DNA of 64,000 nt. Origin: CAYPAU01 sp964408825. Its GTDB lineage: Bacteria > Patescibacteriota > Microgenomatia > Levybacterales > UBA12049. Shown here one piece after another: positions 15,801 through 25,651 of the stretch. The stretch is taken from positions 1-64,000 of the forward strand of contig CAYPAU010000002.1 in assembly GCA_964408825.1 (NCBI GenBank), read 5' to 3'. The notes under the pieces are model-generated. The model had not been told where the DNA came from, made no database searches, and was given only the letters and a program-made list of their open reading frames with translations. The position numbers were made by a program, and so were the translations under genes. Position 1 is the stretch's first letter; each line of letters begins with the position of its first letter.

Positions 15801-16313
15801 ATGATTGAAAAAATGGTAAGTATTATTGCGGCGATTGATGAAAAAAGGGGAATAGGAAAAGATAATGATCTTCTTTTTAGAATTCCGCAGGATTTTGAAA
15901 GAATGAGAAGGCTTACCCGCGGCCATCCGCTTGTTATGGGGAGAAAAACCTTTGAATCAATAGGCAGAGTTTTGCCTGAGAGAACAAGTGTTGTAATTTC
16001 TCATGATCCCCAGAGAGTTCGATCGATAAGCTTTTTTAATCCGGATGTATTAATCGTTGGTTCTCTTTCTGAGGGGATCGGTAAAGCCAAGGAAAGTCCG
16101 GGGGGTTCGGAGATATTTATTTTCGGCGGCGGGGAAATTTTTAAACAGGCAATGGAGGAGGGTTTGGTAGACAGGTTATATTTGACTCTTGTTGAGGGGG
16201 ATTTTGATGCTGATACTTTTTTTCCTGATTATCCGGAATTTAAAAAAGTTATCCGCGAGGAATTTGGAAGATCGGGAGAATATAAATTTAGATTCGTAGA
16301 GTTGGAAAAATAA
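15801..16313 (+). CDS. folA: Dihydrofolate reductase
   Basis: Reduces the dihydrofolate released by ThyA to tetrahydrofolate with NADPH. 170 aa, normal length. Conserved blocks: VSIIAAIDEKRGIGKDNDLL with the Met20-loop equivalent, the substrate acid region IPQDFERMRRLT, LVMGRKTFESIG (NADPH), and IFIFGGGEIFKQAM. The first four residues (MIEK) may be extra, with M5 as an alternative start. Repeats come directly before it and a two-hairpin element follows (16318-16469). Confidence 0.95.
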   Translation: MIEKMVSIIAAIDEKRGIGKDNDLLFRIPQDFERMRRLTRGHPLVMGRKTFESIGRVLPERTSVVISHDPQRVRSISFFNPDVLIVGSLSEGIGKAKESPGGSEIFIFGGGEIFKQAMEEGLVDRLYLTLVEGDFDADTFFPDYPEFKKVIREEFGRSGEYKFRFVELEK

Positions 16314-16317
16314 TTCT

Positions 16318-16469
16318 GTACTTTTGTACCGACAAAAGTACCAAAAGCTCCTGACAAGCCTCCTCTCGTGCTTTTCAGATTAAACTCGCTTAACGGGCCC
16401 CTCCTGAAATGAAAGGTACCTCCCTGTTGCGTTCGTTTAATCCTCCATGCACTCGACGCCGGATTGTCA
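16318..16469. repeat. Two-hairpin dispersed element, copy 2
   Basis: Hairpin 1 is GTACTTTTGT-ACCG-ACAAAAGTAC (16318-16341): loop and length as in copy 1 but different, complementary stem bases. It is followed by CAAAAGCTC and the second inverted repeat CTCGTGCTTTTCAGATTAAA against TTTAATCCTCCATGCACTCG, with outer TGACAA/TTGTCA. It lies between folA and glyA. Confidence 0.75.
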
Positions 16470-16538
16470 AAAAAAAATAAAAGCGTCCTCTGTTAAATAA
16501 TAGGCAAGTCTTCGCTTTTTTGGTAGAATTAGACTGTT

Positions 16539-17851
16539 GTGAAGAATTTAAAGCAAAGGGATCCGGAAATTTATAAATTAATAAAAGAAGAAGAAAAAAG
16601 GCAGATTGAAGTTTTGGAAATGATACCTTCGGAAAACTATACATCCTCTGCGGTAATAGAGGCTTTGGGGAGTGTTCTGACGAATAAATATTCGGAGGGG
16701 TATCCGAAAAAAAGGTATTATCAGGGAAATAGTTTAATCGATAACGTAGAGATATTAGCCCAAGAGCGAGCAAAAAAATTATTCGGCGTCCCTCACGCAA
16801 ACGTCCAACCATATTCCGGATCACCGGCAAATACTGCAGTTTATCTTGCGCTTCTTAAACCTTTTGAGGATAAAATTCTGGGATTATCCTTAGCATTCGG
16901 GGGGCATCTTACTCACGGATCACCGGTTTCGATTTCGGGAAAATATTTTAAAGCTATCCCTTATCATTTAAATGATAAGGGCTTAATCGATTTTAATGAA
17001 GTTGAGAAATTAGCACAGAAAGAAAAACCTAAAATTATTGTGTGCGGTGCGACAGCATATCCGCGAATAATAGATTTTAAAAAATTCGGAGAAATTGCGG
17101 ACAGTGCCGGAGCTTATCTCCTTGCGGACATATCACATATTGCAGGTTTAATAGTCGGGGGAGTCCATCCTTCGCCTGTTGACTATGCTCATATAATAAT
17201 GACCACGACTCATAAAACCATGAGAGGTCCACGAGGAGCATTGCTCATGGTGACAGACAAAGGGCTAAAAAAAGATCCGGAATTAGGAGATAAGATTGAT
17301 AAAGCAGTTTTCCCGGGCTTACAGGGAGGACCACACGATAACCAAACCGCGGCAATTGCAGTTGCCCTTGAAGAAGCGGGCAAACCGGAGTTTAAAAAAT
17401 ATTCAGAGCAGGTTGTTAAAAATGCGAAAGTTTTGGCGGAGGAGCTTCTAAAATATAAATTTGATCTTGTTTCAGGCGGAACAGATAATCACTTAATGCT
17501 TATAGATTTAATTTCCAAAAAAGCAAATGGCGCACTTGCGGCATATGCTTTGGAGGTCGCAGGGATTGTAGTAATGATCCGATGCCTCCGTTTTATCCAT
17601 CGGGAATCCGCTTGGGAACTCCGGCAATAACCACCCGGGGAATGCGCGAAAAAGGAATGACAAAGATTGCGCACTGGATTAATCAAGTTATCGAAGAATT
17701 ATCGCAAGAAAATGGATTCGGCAAGCTCACCACAAGAGAAAGCAGAAGTTATTTTTGGAAAGAGTTTAAGAGAAAAATAAAGGAGAACAAAAAGCTGTTA
17801 AAGATTAATGAGGAGATAAAAACCTTCTGCCAAAAATTCCCAACCCCTTAA
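16539..17851 (+). pseudogene. glyA: Serine hydroxymethyltransferase, broken by a frameshifting deletion
   Basis: SHMT makes glycine and methylene-THF, the cofactor ThyA uses. From GTG 16539 the frame gives normal SHMT (SENYTSSAVIEALGSVLTNK, PLP lysine in TTTHKTMRGPRG, FPGLQGGPHD) as far as LEVAGIVV near 17575, then runs into junk and stops at 17630. The correct C terminus ([17 protein letters not shown] …) resumes in another frame up to 17851. The usual VNKN-x-VP segment is missing: about 19 nt appear deleted at 17576-17582 (shift equals 1 mod 3). Either a real disabling deletion or an assembly error. The upstream TAGAAT (16524-16529) ends 9 nt before the GTG. The 3' end overlaps the convergent 17848-19791 gene by 4 nt. 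Confidence 0.85.
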
Positions 17852-19791
17852 TAAATACTACCTGGACTTTCCAGCGGAATACTTGATCCATGTATTACCG
17901 TACCTGTTCTGCTTACGGTTGTGACCTCTGGTTTTCTGGCTCTAAACAATACCCAATTCCTATTGAATATATATTTTTGACCCTTGGCTTCCGCTTCAGC
18001 TTTCTTCTCTTTTATGGCTTGTATCAAAGCATCTCTTCTTTTCCAGAAAGGGATATCCATGGCGCCTAGTATGTCTTCAAAAAACCCTTCATTGAACTTA
18101 ATGTCGCCAGCCATAGCTTCCATAAATTCTGGGCTTAATTCTTCTGTTTCTATACTTATGTCCGCATTTTCTTCAAGATTAGGATTATCGTCTATTTCAA
18201 GACCCGCCTCTCTTATCATTCCTATCGCTTCTTCAATAACAATTGGTTTGAAGCGGGATTCGTCTACTCTGTTGCCTTTTTCCTCAATCCCTAAAATTTC
18301 CTTAGTCTTTCTCTTGAGTCTTCCAAGCATCATTCCATCATGCGATGAGGGATATGCTCTATCAGTAAAGCTCGTCAGTATCTCAACTTCTCCCCCAGGT
18401 TTTACAACTCTTGCAACTTGGAACATTGCTCCCTGTCTATCTGGTATTTCCTGCCACATGTTCCATAAGAAAATCTTGTCGAATGTTTCCGGTTGGAAAG
18501 GCATATCAGTTGCATCTACATGCTCAAAATTTACCCTTACATTTCCTTTACCAGTTACTTCTTTTCTTGCGATTCTTAAAGATGCGTCATCTATGTCGCC
18601 ACCTATTATAGTTGCTTTTATACCTTCTTCTTCGAAAATATCTCTAATTGGTCTTGTGTTATTTCCAACAGAACATCCGAGATCAAGAACCATTTGTTCT
18701 TCTGCTTCTCTTGCTCTCTGAACATAGTCGGGGCTTACTACTCTTCTTATCCACTTTGTATTTAGTCTTATATATTCTGGTTTTTGGGACGCCGGTCTGA
18801 ATGAGGGTTCATCTGCAATAAGATTCCTATCATCAAGCTCAGGTTTAGGTCCAACACCGATTATTGAAACGACTTTTCCGTTGGCTTCTGTTTCTGGTGA
18901 GAGAAGATGAGCTATTAGTTCTCCTACTTCCTGCGGGAGTAATTCTCTGTCTGCCAGAGTCATAGGCACAATCATTTCCCGTTGTTCTTGGGTTAGATCT
19001 GCAACGATAGGAGTATCGACCAATCCCGGAGCAACAGCATTAAAATAAAGCCCTGGGTAAACAGGTCTTCCGTCTTTTCCTTGCTCAAGATGCAAACTTT
19101 TTATAAGATTATCCAGAGCTGCTTTTGCCGGACCATATTCCGCTTGAAAGGGTGCGCTTACTGCGGCAAGGCTTGAGACTGCTACGATTTTTCCTCCAGT
19201 TTTTCTCATTTTTCTTGTGGCGTCTTTTATAAGCATTGCCGGTCCCCAAAAATTTGTTTCCCAAGCTTCTCGCATGTTATCTTCACTCATCATCATAAAA
19301 ATATTATCTTTAAGAAGAGCCGGTGTTATAACAATCCCATCTATTTTTCCAAACTTTCCCAGCATCTCATCTATAACTCTTTTCCTATCTTCGGCATTTG
19401 ATATATCACCAAATATCCAATCTGATTCTTCGCTACCCAGGCTTGTAAGTTCCTGAAGTAGTTTTGCACCTTCTAAGTTGGCAAAGGGACCTTGAACCGA
19501 TCTGTTCCTAGATGATATTACTACAGTAGCTCCTTGGAGAGCAGCTTCTCTCGCAGCAGAGCCTCCGATGCCATAGTAACTGGCACCAACCACAAGAATA
19601 ACTTTTCCTTCTAAAATCTTTTTTTCTCTTGCCTCTGTTACGGTTTCTCTAGAAAAACCAACTCCACTTGGAGTTATATAGTTCTCAACTATAACACCGC
19701 CGTCTTCCCTGCGTGCTCCAGGGTATGGTTGAATATCTAAGCCAGTTTCCTGAGCGGGCAAGTTTTTTGGAGCTTCTTGTATAGATGCCAT
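17848..19791 (-). CDS. Fusion: short-chain reductase (FabG-like) plus SAM methyltransferase
   Basis: 647 aa. Residues about 58-320 form an SDR domain: the NAD(P) motif [12 protein letters not shown], the Ser of AVSSLAAVS and the Tyr-x3-Lys of [12 protein letters not shown] (Tyr near 219), and [15 protein letters not shown], as in 3-oxoacyl-ACP reductases. Residues about 365-520 form a class I methyltransferase ([15 protein letters not shown], then [10 protein letters not shown] and [12 protein letters not shown]). The C-terminal 100 residues are unassigned. It diverges from a ketosynthase gene 117 bp away. Together they could reduce and methylate a beta-ketoacyl intermediate. CPR genomes usually lack fatty-acid synthesis, so the pathway is unclear; no acyl carrier protein was seen. 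Confidence 0.82.
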   Translation of the reverse strand: MASIQEAPKNLPAQETGLDIQPYPGARREDGGVIVENYITPSGVGFSRETVTEAREKKILEGKVILVVGASYYGIGGSAAREAALQGATVVISSRNRSVQGPFANLEGAKLLQELTSLGSEESDWIFGDISNAEDRKRVIDEMLGKFGKIDGIVITPALLKDNIFMMMSEDNMREAWETNFWGPAMLIKDATRKMRKTGGKIVAVSSLAAVSAPFQAEYGPAKAALDNLIKSLHLEQGKDGRPVYPGLYFNAVAPGLVDTPIVADLTQEQREMIVPMTLADRELLPQEVGELIAHLLSPETEANGKVVSIIGVGPKPELDDRNLIADEPSFRPASQKPEYIRLNTKWIRRVVSPDYVQRAREAEEQMVLDLGCSVGNNTRPIRDIFEEEGIKATIIGGDIDDASLRIARKEVTGKGNVRVNFEHVDATDMPFQPETFDKIFLWNMWQEIPDRQGAMFQVARVVKPGGEVEILTSFTDRAYPSSHDGMMLGRLKRKTKEILGIEEKGNRVDESRFKPIVIEEAIGMIREAGLEIDDNPNLEENADISIETEELSPEFMEAMAGDIKFNEGFFEDILGAMDIPFWKRRDALIQAIKEKKAEAEAKGQKYIFNRNWVLFRARKPEVTTVSRTGTVIHGSSIPLESPGSIY

Positions 19792-19804
19792 TTTAGATTA
19801 GCAG

Positions 19805-19833
19805 AGGATAGCACGCTTTTTTTAAAAAATCAA
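19805..19833 (-). promoter_or_regulatory. Promoter of the reductase-methyltransferase gene
   Basis: Minus strand: TTGATT (19828-19833), 17 nt, TATCCT (19805-19810). Divergent from the ketosynthase promoter, with about 40 bp between the two -35 boxes. Confidence 0.5.
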
Positions 19834-19870
19834 GAAGCGTAGGAAATCTTACAAAATTCTCGTTAAATTA

Positions 19871-19899
19871 TTGACATATGTAACTAGCGCTGTTAAAAT
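19871..19899 (+). promoter_or_regulatory. Promoter of the ketosynthase gene
   Basis: TTGACA (19871-19876), 17-nt spacer, TAAAAT (19894-19899). The -10 ends 9 nt before the ATG at 19909, so the mRNA should be leaderless or nearly so. Confidence 0.65.
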
Positions 19900-19908
19900 T
19901 TCAAAATT

Positions 19909-21426
19909 ATGGGAAGAGGGGCTGAACACCTTGAGCAGAGGGCCAGGGAAATGGGGATTGAACTGGAAGAAAGACCCGCAGAAAGAATTGTCGTAACCGG
20001 GTACTGGATGGAAACGTCTCTTGGCGATACAGAGGCAACATGGGAGGGGTTTAATGAAGGAAAATCGGGAGTAATTAATCTTGGTGTTTCTGCTGGACCC
20101 GAAAAATCACCATATAAGACTACTGAGGATCCCGAAGATCCAAGACCTCTTTATACGCCAAATGGAATGACAGACATAGCAGGCCCTATAATATTTGATG
20201 CCTCAAAGCATTTTGACAGGCGACAGCTTAGAGGCAAAGTAAAACTTCATGGTTTGGGGATACATGTTGAAAGAAAAGCTACGGACCATGCCGGTATTCG
20301 CGATAAAAATGGGGATCTCACTCATTATAAGAGTGATGAGGTCGGAGTTTGGGTCGGGACAGGCTTTGGTACTGCACACCACCTTATTGATGTCCATGAT
20401 ACGGTTTACAAGATGAAGAGAAAGAGGGTTAAAATTGTGGATGAAGATGGGACACAAAGAGAGGAGGAAGTTTATGTCCCGGGAGATATAGCAGAAAATG
20501 CAAAACGCGTACGTCCTCTAACCGGTCTTACTTATTTCCCGGAAGAGCTGTCCTCTGCTGTTGAAGATGATTTAAAAATTCAAGGAGAAGGTGGAACAGT
20601 TTTTGCGGCCTGTGCTTCAGGATCGGTTGCGATTGTTGAGGCATGTAAGTCTATTAAATCAGGCAGAATAAAAGCTGCAATAGTTTTGCCGCTTGAGGAT
20701 GCCTTAGAAGATAGGCCTGTTGAGAGTCTTGTTACGTTCGGAGCAATGCAGTACGCAATGTCTAAAAAGAATGAAGATCCGCAAGGGGCAAGCAGGCCTT
20801 TTGACGAAAAGCGTGACGGTTTTGTTCTTGGTTCAGCAGCAGTAGGATTAGTAATAGAATCCCTTGAGAGTGCTTTGAAAAGAGGAGCAACTATTCGAGC
20901 CGAAATAGTAGGTTTTAGAACTTCTTCAGACGGTGGTCATCCAACAAATATTGACATAAACAATGTGGTTCGAACCGGCATAAAAGCTTTGTATGACCAA
21001 AGAACAAAGACTTTTCATAAGCCGGATGTGATTATTGCGCACGGCACAGGAACTCTTGGGAGCGGAGAACTAGGGGGTCTTGACAATGACGAGCCCAAAG
21101 GCGATGCTAGAGAGGCAGAGGCTTATAGGAGAATATGGAGCAGAGAGGACTTACAAGATATTGTTATAACCGATAACAAAGGAAACATCGGGCATACAGC
21201 CGGTGCTTCAGGAGGAGTTAGCGCTGTTGAGGCAGTAATGATGATTGAGAGAGGCATCATCCCGCCAATACGCAACTTAGAAAATCCAGATCCTAAAGTT
21301 TCTGACTTAAATTTCGTTGTCGGTAGGCCTCTTGAGCGAAGGGTAGACTGTGTTTACGTGCCAGGTCATGGATTTGGAGGGAAAACCGCTATACTTGTTT
21401 TCAAAAGGTACGAAGAAGCTGCATAA
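19909..21426 (+). CDS. Beta-ketoacyl synthase (FabF-like), long form
   Basis: 505 aa, against about 410 in FabF. The Cys-His-His triad is complete: C235 in FAACASGSVAIVEA, H378 in IIAHGTGTLGSG and H429 in NKGNIGHTAGASG. Other thiolase-fold blocks: RIVVTGYWMETSLGD, RPFDEKRDGFVLGSAA and GHGFGGKTAILVF. The enzyme should condense acyl thioesters with a malonyl-type extender. An extra N-terminal 25 residues and a charged insertion (KMKRKRVKIVDEDGTQREEE, about 165-190) are unusual. Its divergent partner is the ketoreductase-methyltransferase fusion. Neither an ACP nor an acyltransferase is visible within the window. Confidence 0.88.
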   Translation: MGRGAEHLEQRAREMGIELEERPAERIVVTGYWMETSLGDTEATWEGFNEGKSGVINLGVSAGPEKSPYKTTEDPEDPRPLYTPNGMTDIAGPIIFDASKHFDRRQLRGKVKLHGLGIHVERKATDHAGIRDKNGDLTHYKSDEVGVWVGTGFGTAHHLIDVHDTVYKMKRKRVKIVDEDGTQREEEVYVPGDIAENAKRVRPLTGLTYFPEELSSAVEDDLKIQGEGGTVFAACASGSVAIVEACKSIKSGRIKAAIVLPLEDALEDRPVESLVTFGAMQYAMSKKNEDPQGASRPFDEKRDGFVLGSAAVGLVIESLESALKRGATIRAEIVGFRTSSDGGHPTNIDINNVVRTGIKALYDQRTKTFHKPDVIIAHGTGTLGSGELGGLDNDEPKGDAREAEAYRRIWSREDLQDIVITDNKGNIGHTAGASGGVSAVEAVMMIERGIIPPIRNLENPDPKVSDLNFVVGRPLERRVDCVYVPGHGFGGKTAILVFKRYEEAA

Positions 21427-21462
21427 TTGACTTTTAGTTTTCCTATTTCCATAATTTAGCTA

Positions 21463-22080
21463 GTGGATAAATTTATTGAGTCGTTTTCAGAGAGGCCAGC
21501 CTCCCAAAAAATATTGATTACGGTGGGAATTGCGGCGGGACTTTTGTTTATAATTGCAGTTTTATACTTTACTACAACGCCAAGCATTAGGGATTCGTCC
21601 GAGAAATCAGCCTCTGCAAATATCTCACCTACGTCCTCACCAATCTATCCTCCGGCACAGCCTAACACGACTTGGTCTGTTTATCAGGGAGAATCTTTCC
21701 GAATAAGTTATCCGCCGAATCTATCGGGAACGCCGGGGGTTATAAACGGGGGAAGCATTGGTACGGCTTTTTCAATAACGGGAAGTCAAGACGGCACAGA
21801 TTTTAGCATTGAAATTCAGGTAACAAATTCAGAAACGAGCCCTCTTGAGAACATTTATAGAGTATTTAGAGGTTTTAAATATAAAGAAGAGGAGGATGTT
21901 GTAGGTAATGTGAGCGCAAAAAAATTCTCAGGAAGAGTTGGAAATCTTAGAGAGATGGCTTTGGTTTTCGAAAACAGAAATAAAGCATACAAGATTCAGC
22001 TTATGTATAATTCCGAAGGCGCCAATACCAAGATAGAGGAAATATTTAAAGGAGTTTTGTCTACATTCAGTCTTTTGTAA
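21463..22080 (+). CDS. Membrane-anchored hypothetical protein, 205 aa
   Basis: Starts at GTG (21463). A cytoplasmic stub and one membrane helix (ILITVGIAAGLLFIIAVLYF, about 16-35), a Ser/Pro linker, then an extracytoplasmic alpha/beta domain (YQGESFRISYPPNLSGTPG … FSGRVGNLREMALVFENRNK) reminiscent of PsbP-like or lipoprotein folds. No enzyme motif. It follows the ketosynthase by 36 nt and may be cotranscribed with it. Convergent with the VWA gene. Confidence 0.6.
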   Translation: MDKFIESFSERPASQKILITVGIAAGLLFIIAVLYFTTTPSIRDSSEKSASANISPTSSPIYPPAQPNTTWSVYQGESFRISYPPNLSGTPGVINGGSIGTAFSITGSQDGTDFSIEIQVTNSETSPLENIYRVFRGFKYKEEEDVVGNVSAKKFSGRVGNLREMALVFENRNKAYKIQLMYNSEGANTKIEEIFKGVLSTFSLL

Positions 22081-22085
22081 TAATT

Positions 22086-22979
22086 CTATATCTCGTCCTT
22101 ACAGATTTTTGTAGATATTGATTGAAGAATATCCGTTAATTGATTACTAATTGGAGCTTGGTAAAAATCATCGGGCGAGGACGCAACGCGTTTCATAAGG
22201 TCTGTAAGATCCGCTTTGAACTTATTATCCTCGTCATGAATATAACCTATTGTAAAGATGCGAACTCCCGATTTTTTTATCTCCGAAGCAACCGGAGTGG
22301 GGTCTTGATTGACATCAAAGCATCTACAGGCACCGGGGCTTCTCGGATTTTCCTCGCAATATCTTGAATCTTCGCCTTTTCCGCCGGGACAAGAAGCATT
22401 GGCCTGGCCTGTCTCAGGTATTCCATCGGATATAAAAACTAAGGTTAAATTACGTCCGGGAAAATTTGACCTTGCACCATCAAGCTGTGATTTTGCGAAG
22501 ACAAATGCGTCTTTTGTATGTGTTGCGCCAAAAGGAAAAAGGGAGTTGACGCTTCCTATAAAAAGATTTCCAACATTCTTAAAATAATCAAAAGGAACAT
22601 TTAAGACGGGGTAGTCTGAAAAGCTCTGCATTGATATCAGACCATCTTCCGGGAAACTGTTTCCGAAGGTGTTAAGTGCCGTTTTAAGATTTGTCATTTT
22701 AGTACCAAACTGCATGGATCCGGATCTATCTACAAGAAAATCGACAGCGGCGGTTGAGCCGCATGATCTGAATTTTATAGTTTTTAGCTGAAGAGTATTT
22801 TGACTGTCTTTCGGGTTATCGGTAATAGGAATGTAGCTTCCTCCGTCGGGATTTATCTTGGATTTTCCGGGAATAATACCGCCTACGAGAAAAACGCTTC
22901 CGATTATTACGGCGACAAGAAGAAGCGCCATTACGCCTATCTGCCCTTTTGAGTTTGTTTTTAACTTTAATTTACTCAT
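22086..22979 (-). CDS. Membrane-anchored von Willebrand factor A protein
   Basis: About 297 aa from ATG 22979, which overlaps the upstream gene's TGA by 4 nt; the further-upstream start at 23003 is therefore unlikely. The N terminus SKGQIGVMALLLVAVIIGSV is a membrane helix with a pilin/TadG-like look. The VWA domain (about 70-290) has a complete MIDAS: DRSGSM, the Thr of GATHTKDA and the Asp of VFISDGIPET. A cysteine-bearing insertion (about 205-230) follows. Likely a metal-dependent surface adhesion or assembly protein, cotranscribed with the 24068 gene. Both share a motif ending in NxLQLKT before the folded domain. Confidence 0.8.
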   Translation of the reverse strand: MSKLKLKTNSKGQIGVMALLLVAVIIGSVFLVGGIIPGKSKINPDGGSYIPITDNPKDSQNTLQLKTIKFRSCGSTAAVDFLVDRSGSMQFGTKMTNLKTALNTFGNSFPEDGLISMQSFSDYPVLNVPFDYFKNVGNLFIGSVNSLFPFGATHTKDAFVFAKSQLDGARSNFPGRNLTLVFISDGIPETGQANASCPGGKGEDSRYCEENPRSPGACRCFDVNQDPTPVASEIKKSGVRIFTIGYIHDEDNKFKADLTDLMKRVASSPDDFYQAPISNQLTDILQSISTKICKDEI

Positions 22980-24068
22980 TCCGGATCTATTGTCCCACCC
23001 CATTCAACTGCTACAAATCCCTGTCTTTTTGGAGTCTGGGGAAGCATCAAGGGTTTGGTTTTAAAATATTTATCGGCAGGTTTAAAATAGTAGAGAATTT
23101 CGATTAAAGTATCAGGTTTTGGGTGAATATTTAATTTATCAATTTTCTCTTTTTCTTCCTTTTCGACTAAAGAAACAAAGATGTAAGGGGAGTGCAGGGC
23201 CTTTAGTCTTGGGGCCCAGAAATCTGTTAATTCTTTGCTTTCAAAATCCGTAAGGCCAAGTTTAATATTTAAGTCCTTCAATGTCTTTTCAATATTCAAA
23301 GACTCTACCAGAAAACCTTTGTCCGGCGCTTTTATTTCCGAAATGCTTGATTCATAAAATAGTTCTCTATATTTTTTCCCTTGATAAATTAATGTCCCGT
23401 CGGGGTAGGCAGTTACATTTCTCCATCCACCCAAAGGATATAACGGATCGCTTACCACAATTTCCCCCCGCGTCTCTACAGAAACATCAACTAAAGTTTT
23501 CTCTTTTGGATAAAGGTAAATTACTNNNNNNNNNNNNNNNNNNNNNNNNNNNNNNNNNNNNNNNNGCAATACAATAGATTCCGTCTGGTATATAACCTTC
23601 GCTTCCTCCGGGTCTTTCCCCCTGAGCAACACCACAAAATGAATTATCAAAATAATCTTTCCCAAGATTTCCCCACGGGGTATTTAGGGTAAAGTTACAA
23701 TTATTTGGATATGGGTATATTGTTCTACCCCAGCTTATTATATTTGCACACTCATGATTTCTGCACTCAACTTTTATTTCAGGGCACTGACAGCCTTCTG
23801 TTACAGGGGTATAGTTGTCATGCGGGCAGAAATTAATGGTAGGAATCGGTTGTGTTGTTGAGCTTCTGTTTGTGGCAATTGGGGTCTTAAGCTGAAGGCT
23901 ATTTGCAGAAGTTGTATCGGGCGAATCTTGCACATTAAAAACCGTTGCGTCTGGCGGAGGATTTTTGGGAAGGGGGGTAAATCCTCCGACAAGCATTACT
24001 CCTGTCCCTATTATCATTAAGAAAATTATTATAAAAATCGTTTCGCTTGAGGATTTGCTAAATTTCAT
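22976..24068 (-). CDS. Membrane-anchored YLYP-motif surface protein (contains 40-N gap)
   Basis: Two minus-strand frames flank the gap at 23526-23565 and belong to one gene. The N-terminal part has a membrane helix (ETIFIIIFLMIIGTGVMLVG), the shared NSLQLKTP motif and a cysteine-rich region (CPHDNYTPVTEGCQCP …). The C-terminal part begins VIYLYPKEKTLVDVSVETRG, a motif seen in many CPR surface proteins, and continues through WRVTA-like and EWGGTIDPE blocks. ATG 24068 is preferred over a TTG at 24113. The true length depends on the gap. It overlaps the VWA gene by 4 nt, so the two proteins probably act together. Confidence 0.7.
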
Positions 24069-24244
24069 TTTGAAGATGGATTTTCCGGATCTAATATTAT
24101 GGTATCTTTTCAAAAGATATTCGTCAAGAAATTTCTTATTGTATTTTTACTTAAATTTTAGTATTATTCATAGAATCACACACGCTTTACCTAAAATAAT
24201 CCTGAATTGATTAAAAATTGTAAGGCGGAGGAAGGAAGGATTAT

Positions 24245-25183
24245 ATGAGAGAAATTTCACTTGAAGAACTTCTTGAGGCCGGTTGTCATTTCGGACATCA
24301 GGTAACTCGCTCAAACCCCAAAGCAAGGGACTATATCTACGAGGCAAGAGATAATATCCATATTATAGATCTTGCAAAAACCAAAGAAGGTCTTGAAAAT
24401 GCGATGAGATTTGTAAAGGATTTGGCCGCAAGAAACGGTTCTCTTATTGTTCTGGGTACCAAAAGACAAGCACAGGAGGTTGTTGAGGAGGAGGTTAAGA
24501 GAGGGAGGACTCAAATATCAAGCAAAGCTGATAATAGGATTTACAATGTTACGCAAAGATGGGTGGGCGGGACAATGACAAACTTTTCTGAGGTATCAAA
24601 AAATCTTAAGAAACTTAAGGATTTAACCGAAAAACTTGAAAATGAAGAGGAAAAGGCAAAATATACAAAAAAGGAAATCGGGCTCCTTCAGAAAGAAAAG
24701 CTGAAGCTTGAGTCTTTGTATGGCGGGATTTCAGATATGCGGGAACTTCCGGATGCAATCTTTATAATCGATTCCCATCTTGAGAAAATTGCAGTAGATG
24801 AGGCAAGGAGGATGAATGTTACGACAATTGCCATAACAGACACGAATGCAGATCCAGAGGTGATTGATTTTCCAGTCCCTGCCAACGATGATGCAACAGG
24901 TTCTGTAAAACTTATTGTTAAAAACATAATTGATGCCTGGATCGAAGGGAGACAGCAAGGGATTAAACAGGAGGAAAAGAAAGCCAAAGATGAAGAGACA
25001 AGAGCAAAAGGGGCTGAAAAAGCCGCCATCAAAGCTTCCGAAGGGAAAAAAGAAGATGTAAAAGTTGTTAAAAAAATCAACCTTGTTTTGTCTGATGTTC
25101 CAGTTGAGGAGAAAGTTAAAAAACCCGCAAAAGAAGCTTCTACAAAGAAAGTTTCAAAAACCAACAAGAAGGAGAAGAAATGA
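24245..25183 (+). CDS. rpsB: 30S ribosomal protein S2
   Basis: 312 aa. The core (1-245) is typical: EISLEELLEAGCHFGHQVTR, NIHIIDLAKTKEGLENA, RWVGGTMTNF and ADPEVIDFPVPANDDATGSV. A lysine/glutamate-rich C-terminal extension of about 65 residues is added, common in CPR S2 and probably disordered. A strong Shine-Dalgarno region (GGAGGAAGGAAGG) lies just upstream of the ATG, in contrast to the many leaderless genes here. Start of the rpsB-tsf operon with a 4-nt overlap. Confidence 0.97.
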   Translation: MREISLEELLEAGCHFGHQVTRSNPKARDYIYEARDNIHIIDLAKTKEGLENAMRFVKDLAARNGSLIVLGTKRQAQEVVEEEVKRGRTQISSKADNRIYNVTQRWVGGTMTNFSEVSKNLKKLKDLTEKLENEEEKAKYTKKEIGLLQKEKLKLESLYGGISDMRELPDAIFIIDSHLEKIAVDEARRMNVTTIAITDTNADPEVIDFPVPANDDATGSVKLIVKNIIDAWIEGRQQGIKQEEKKAKDEETRAKGAEKAAIKASEGKKEDVKVVKKINLVLSDVPVEEKVKKPAKEASTKKVSKTNKKEKK

Positions 25184-25650
25184 CGCAAAAAGCGGATTTA
25201 AATTTATTAAAAAAAATAAGAAATGAGACGGGGGCGGGGATTGCCGATTGTCGAAAGGCACTTGAGGAAACAGGCAACGATTACAAAAAAGCGCTTGGGT
25301 GGATCAGGAAACACGGGATCGAAAAGGCGGCAAAGAAAGCGGACAGGCAAACTTCACAGGGGTTAGTTGAGGCATATATTCATCAGGGAGGAAAAGTTGG
25401 TGCAATGGTGGAGCTTGCCTGCGAAACGGATTTTGTCGCAAGAACCTCGGAATTTAAAAATCTTGCACACGAAATATCTATGCAGGTTGCCGCAATGGCT
25501 CCAAAAGACGTCGAAACACTTCTGAAACAAGAATATATAAGAGATCCTTCAATGACAATTTTCGATTTAATAAAGCAGTCAATTGCAAAGCTTGGAGAAA
25601 ATATAGTTGTCAAAAAAATTACGAGATACGAATTAGACTCGAGTGATTAA
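25180..25650 (+). CDS. tsf: Elongation factor Ts, short form
   Basis: Guanine-nucleotide exchange factor for EF-Tu. 156 aa against about 280 in E. coli: the N-terminal UBA-like domain (LLKKIRNETGAGIADCRKAL) and one core subdomain with the key EF-Tu contact motif CETDFVART are kept, and the second half is absent, as in other reduced EF-Ts. Its ATG overlaps the rpsB stop by 4 nt (ATGA). Confidence 0.95.
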   Translation: MTQKADLNLLKKIRNETGAGIADCRKALEETGNDYKKALGWIRKHGIEKAAKKADRQTSQGLVEAYIHQGGKVGAMVELACETDFVARTSEFKNLAHEISMQVAAMAPKDVETLLKQEYIRDPSMTIFDLIKQSIAKLGENIVVKKITRYELDSSD

Positions 25651-25651
25651 T

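Noticed and set aside
17984..18721. 245-codon frame antisense to the methyltransferase half of the fusion
   Set aside because: Ser/Ile/Pro-rich shadow of a clear domain on the other strand; no start signal.
24688..25188. 166-codon frame antisense to rpsB
   Set aside because: Ser/Phe/Ala-rich mirror of the Lys/Glu-rich S2 coding strand; a shadow frame.
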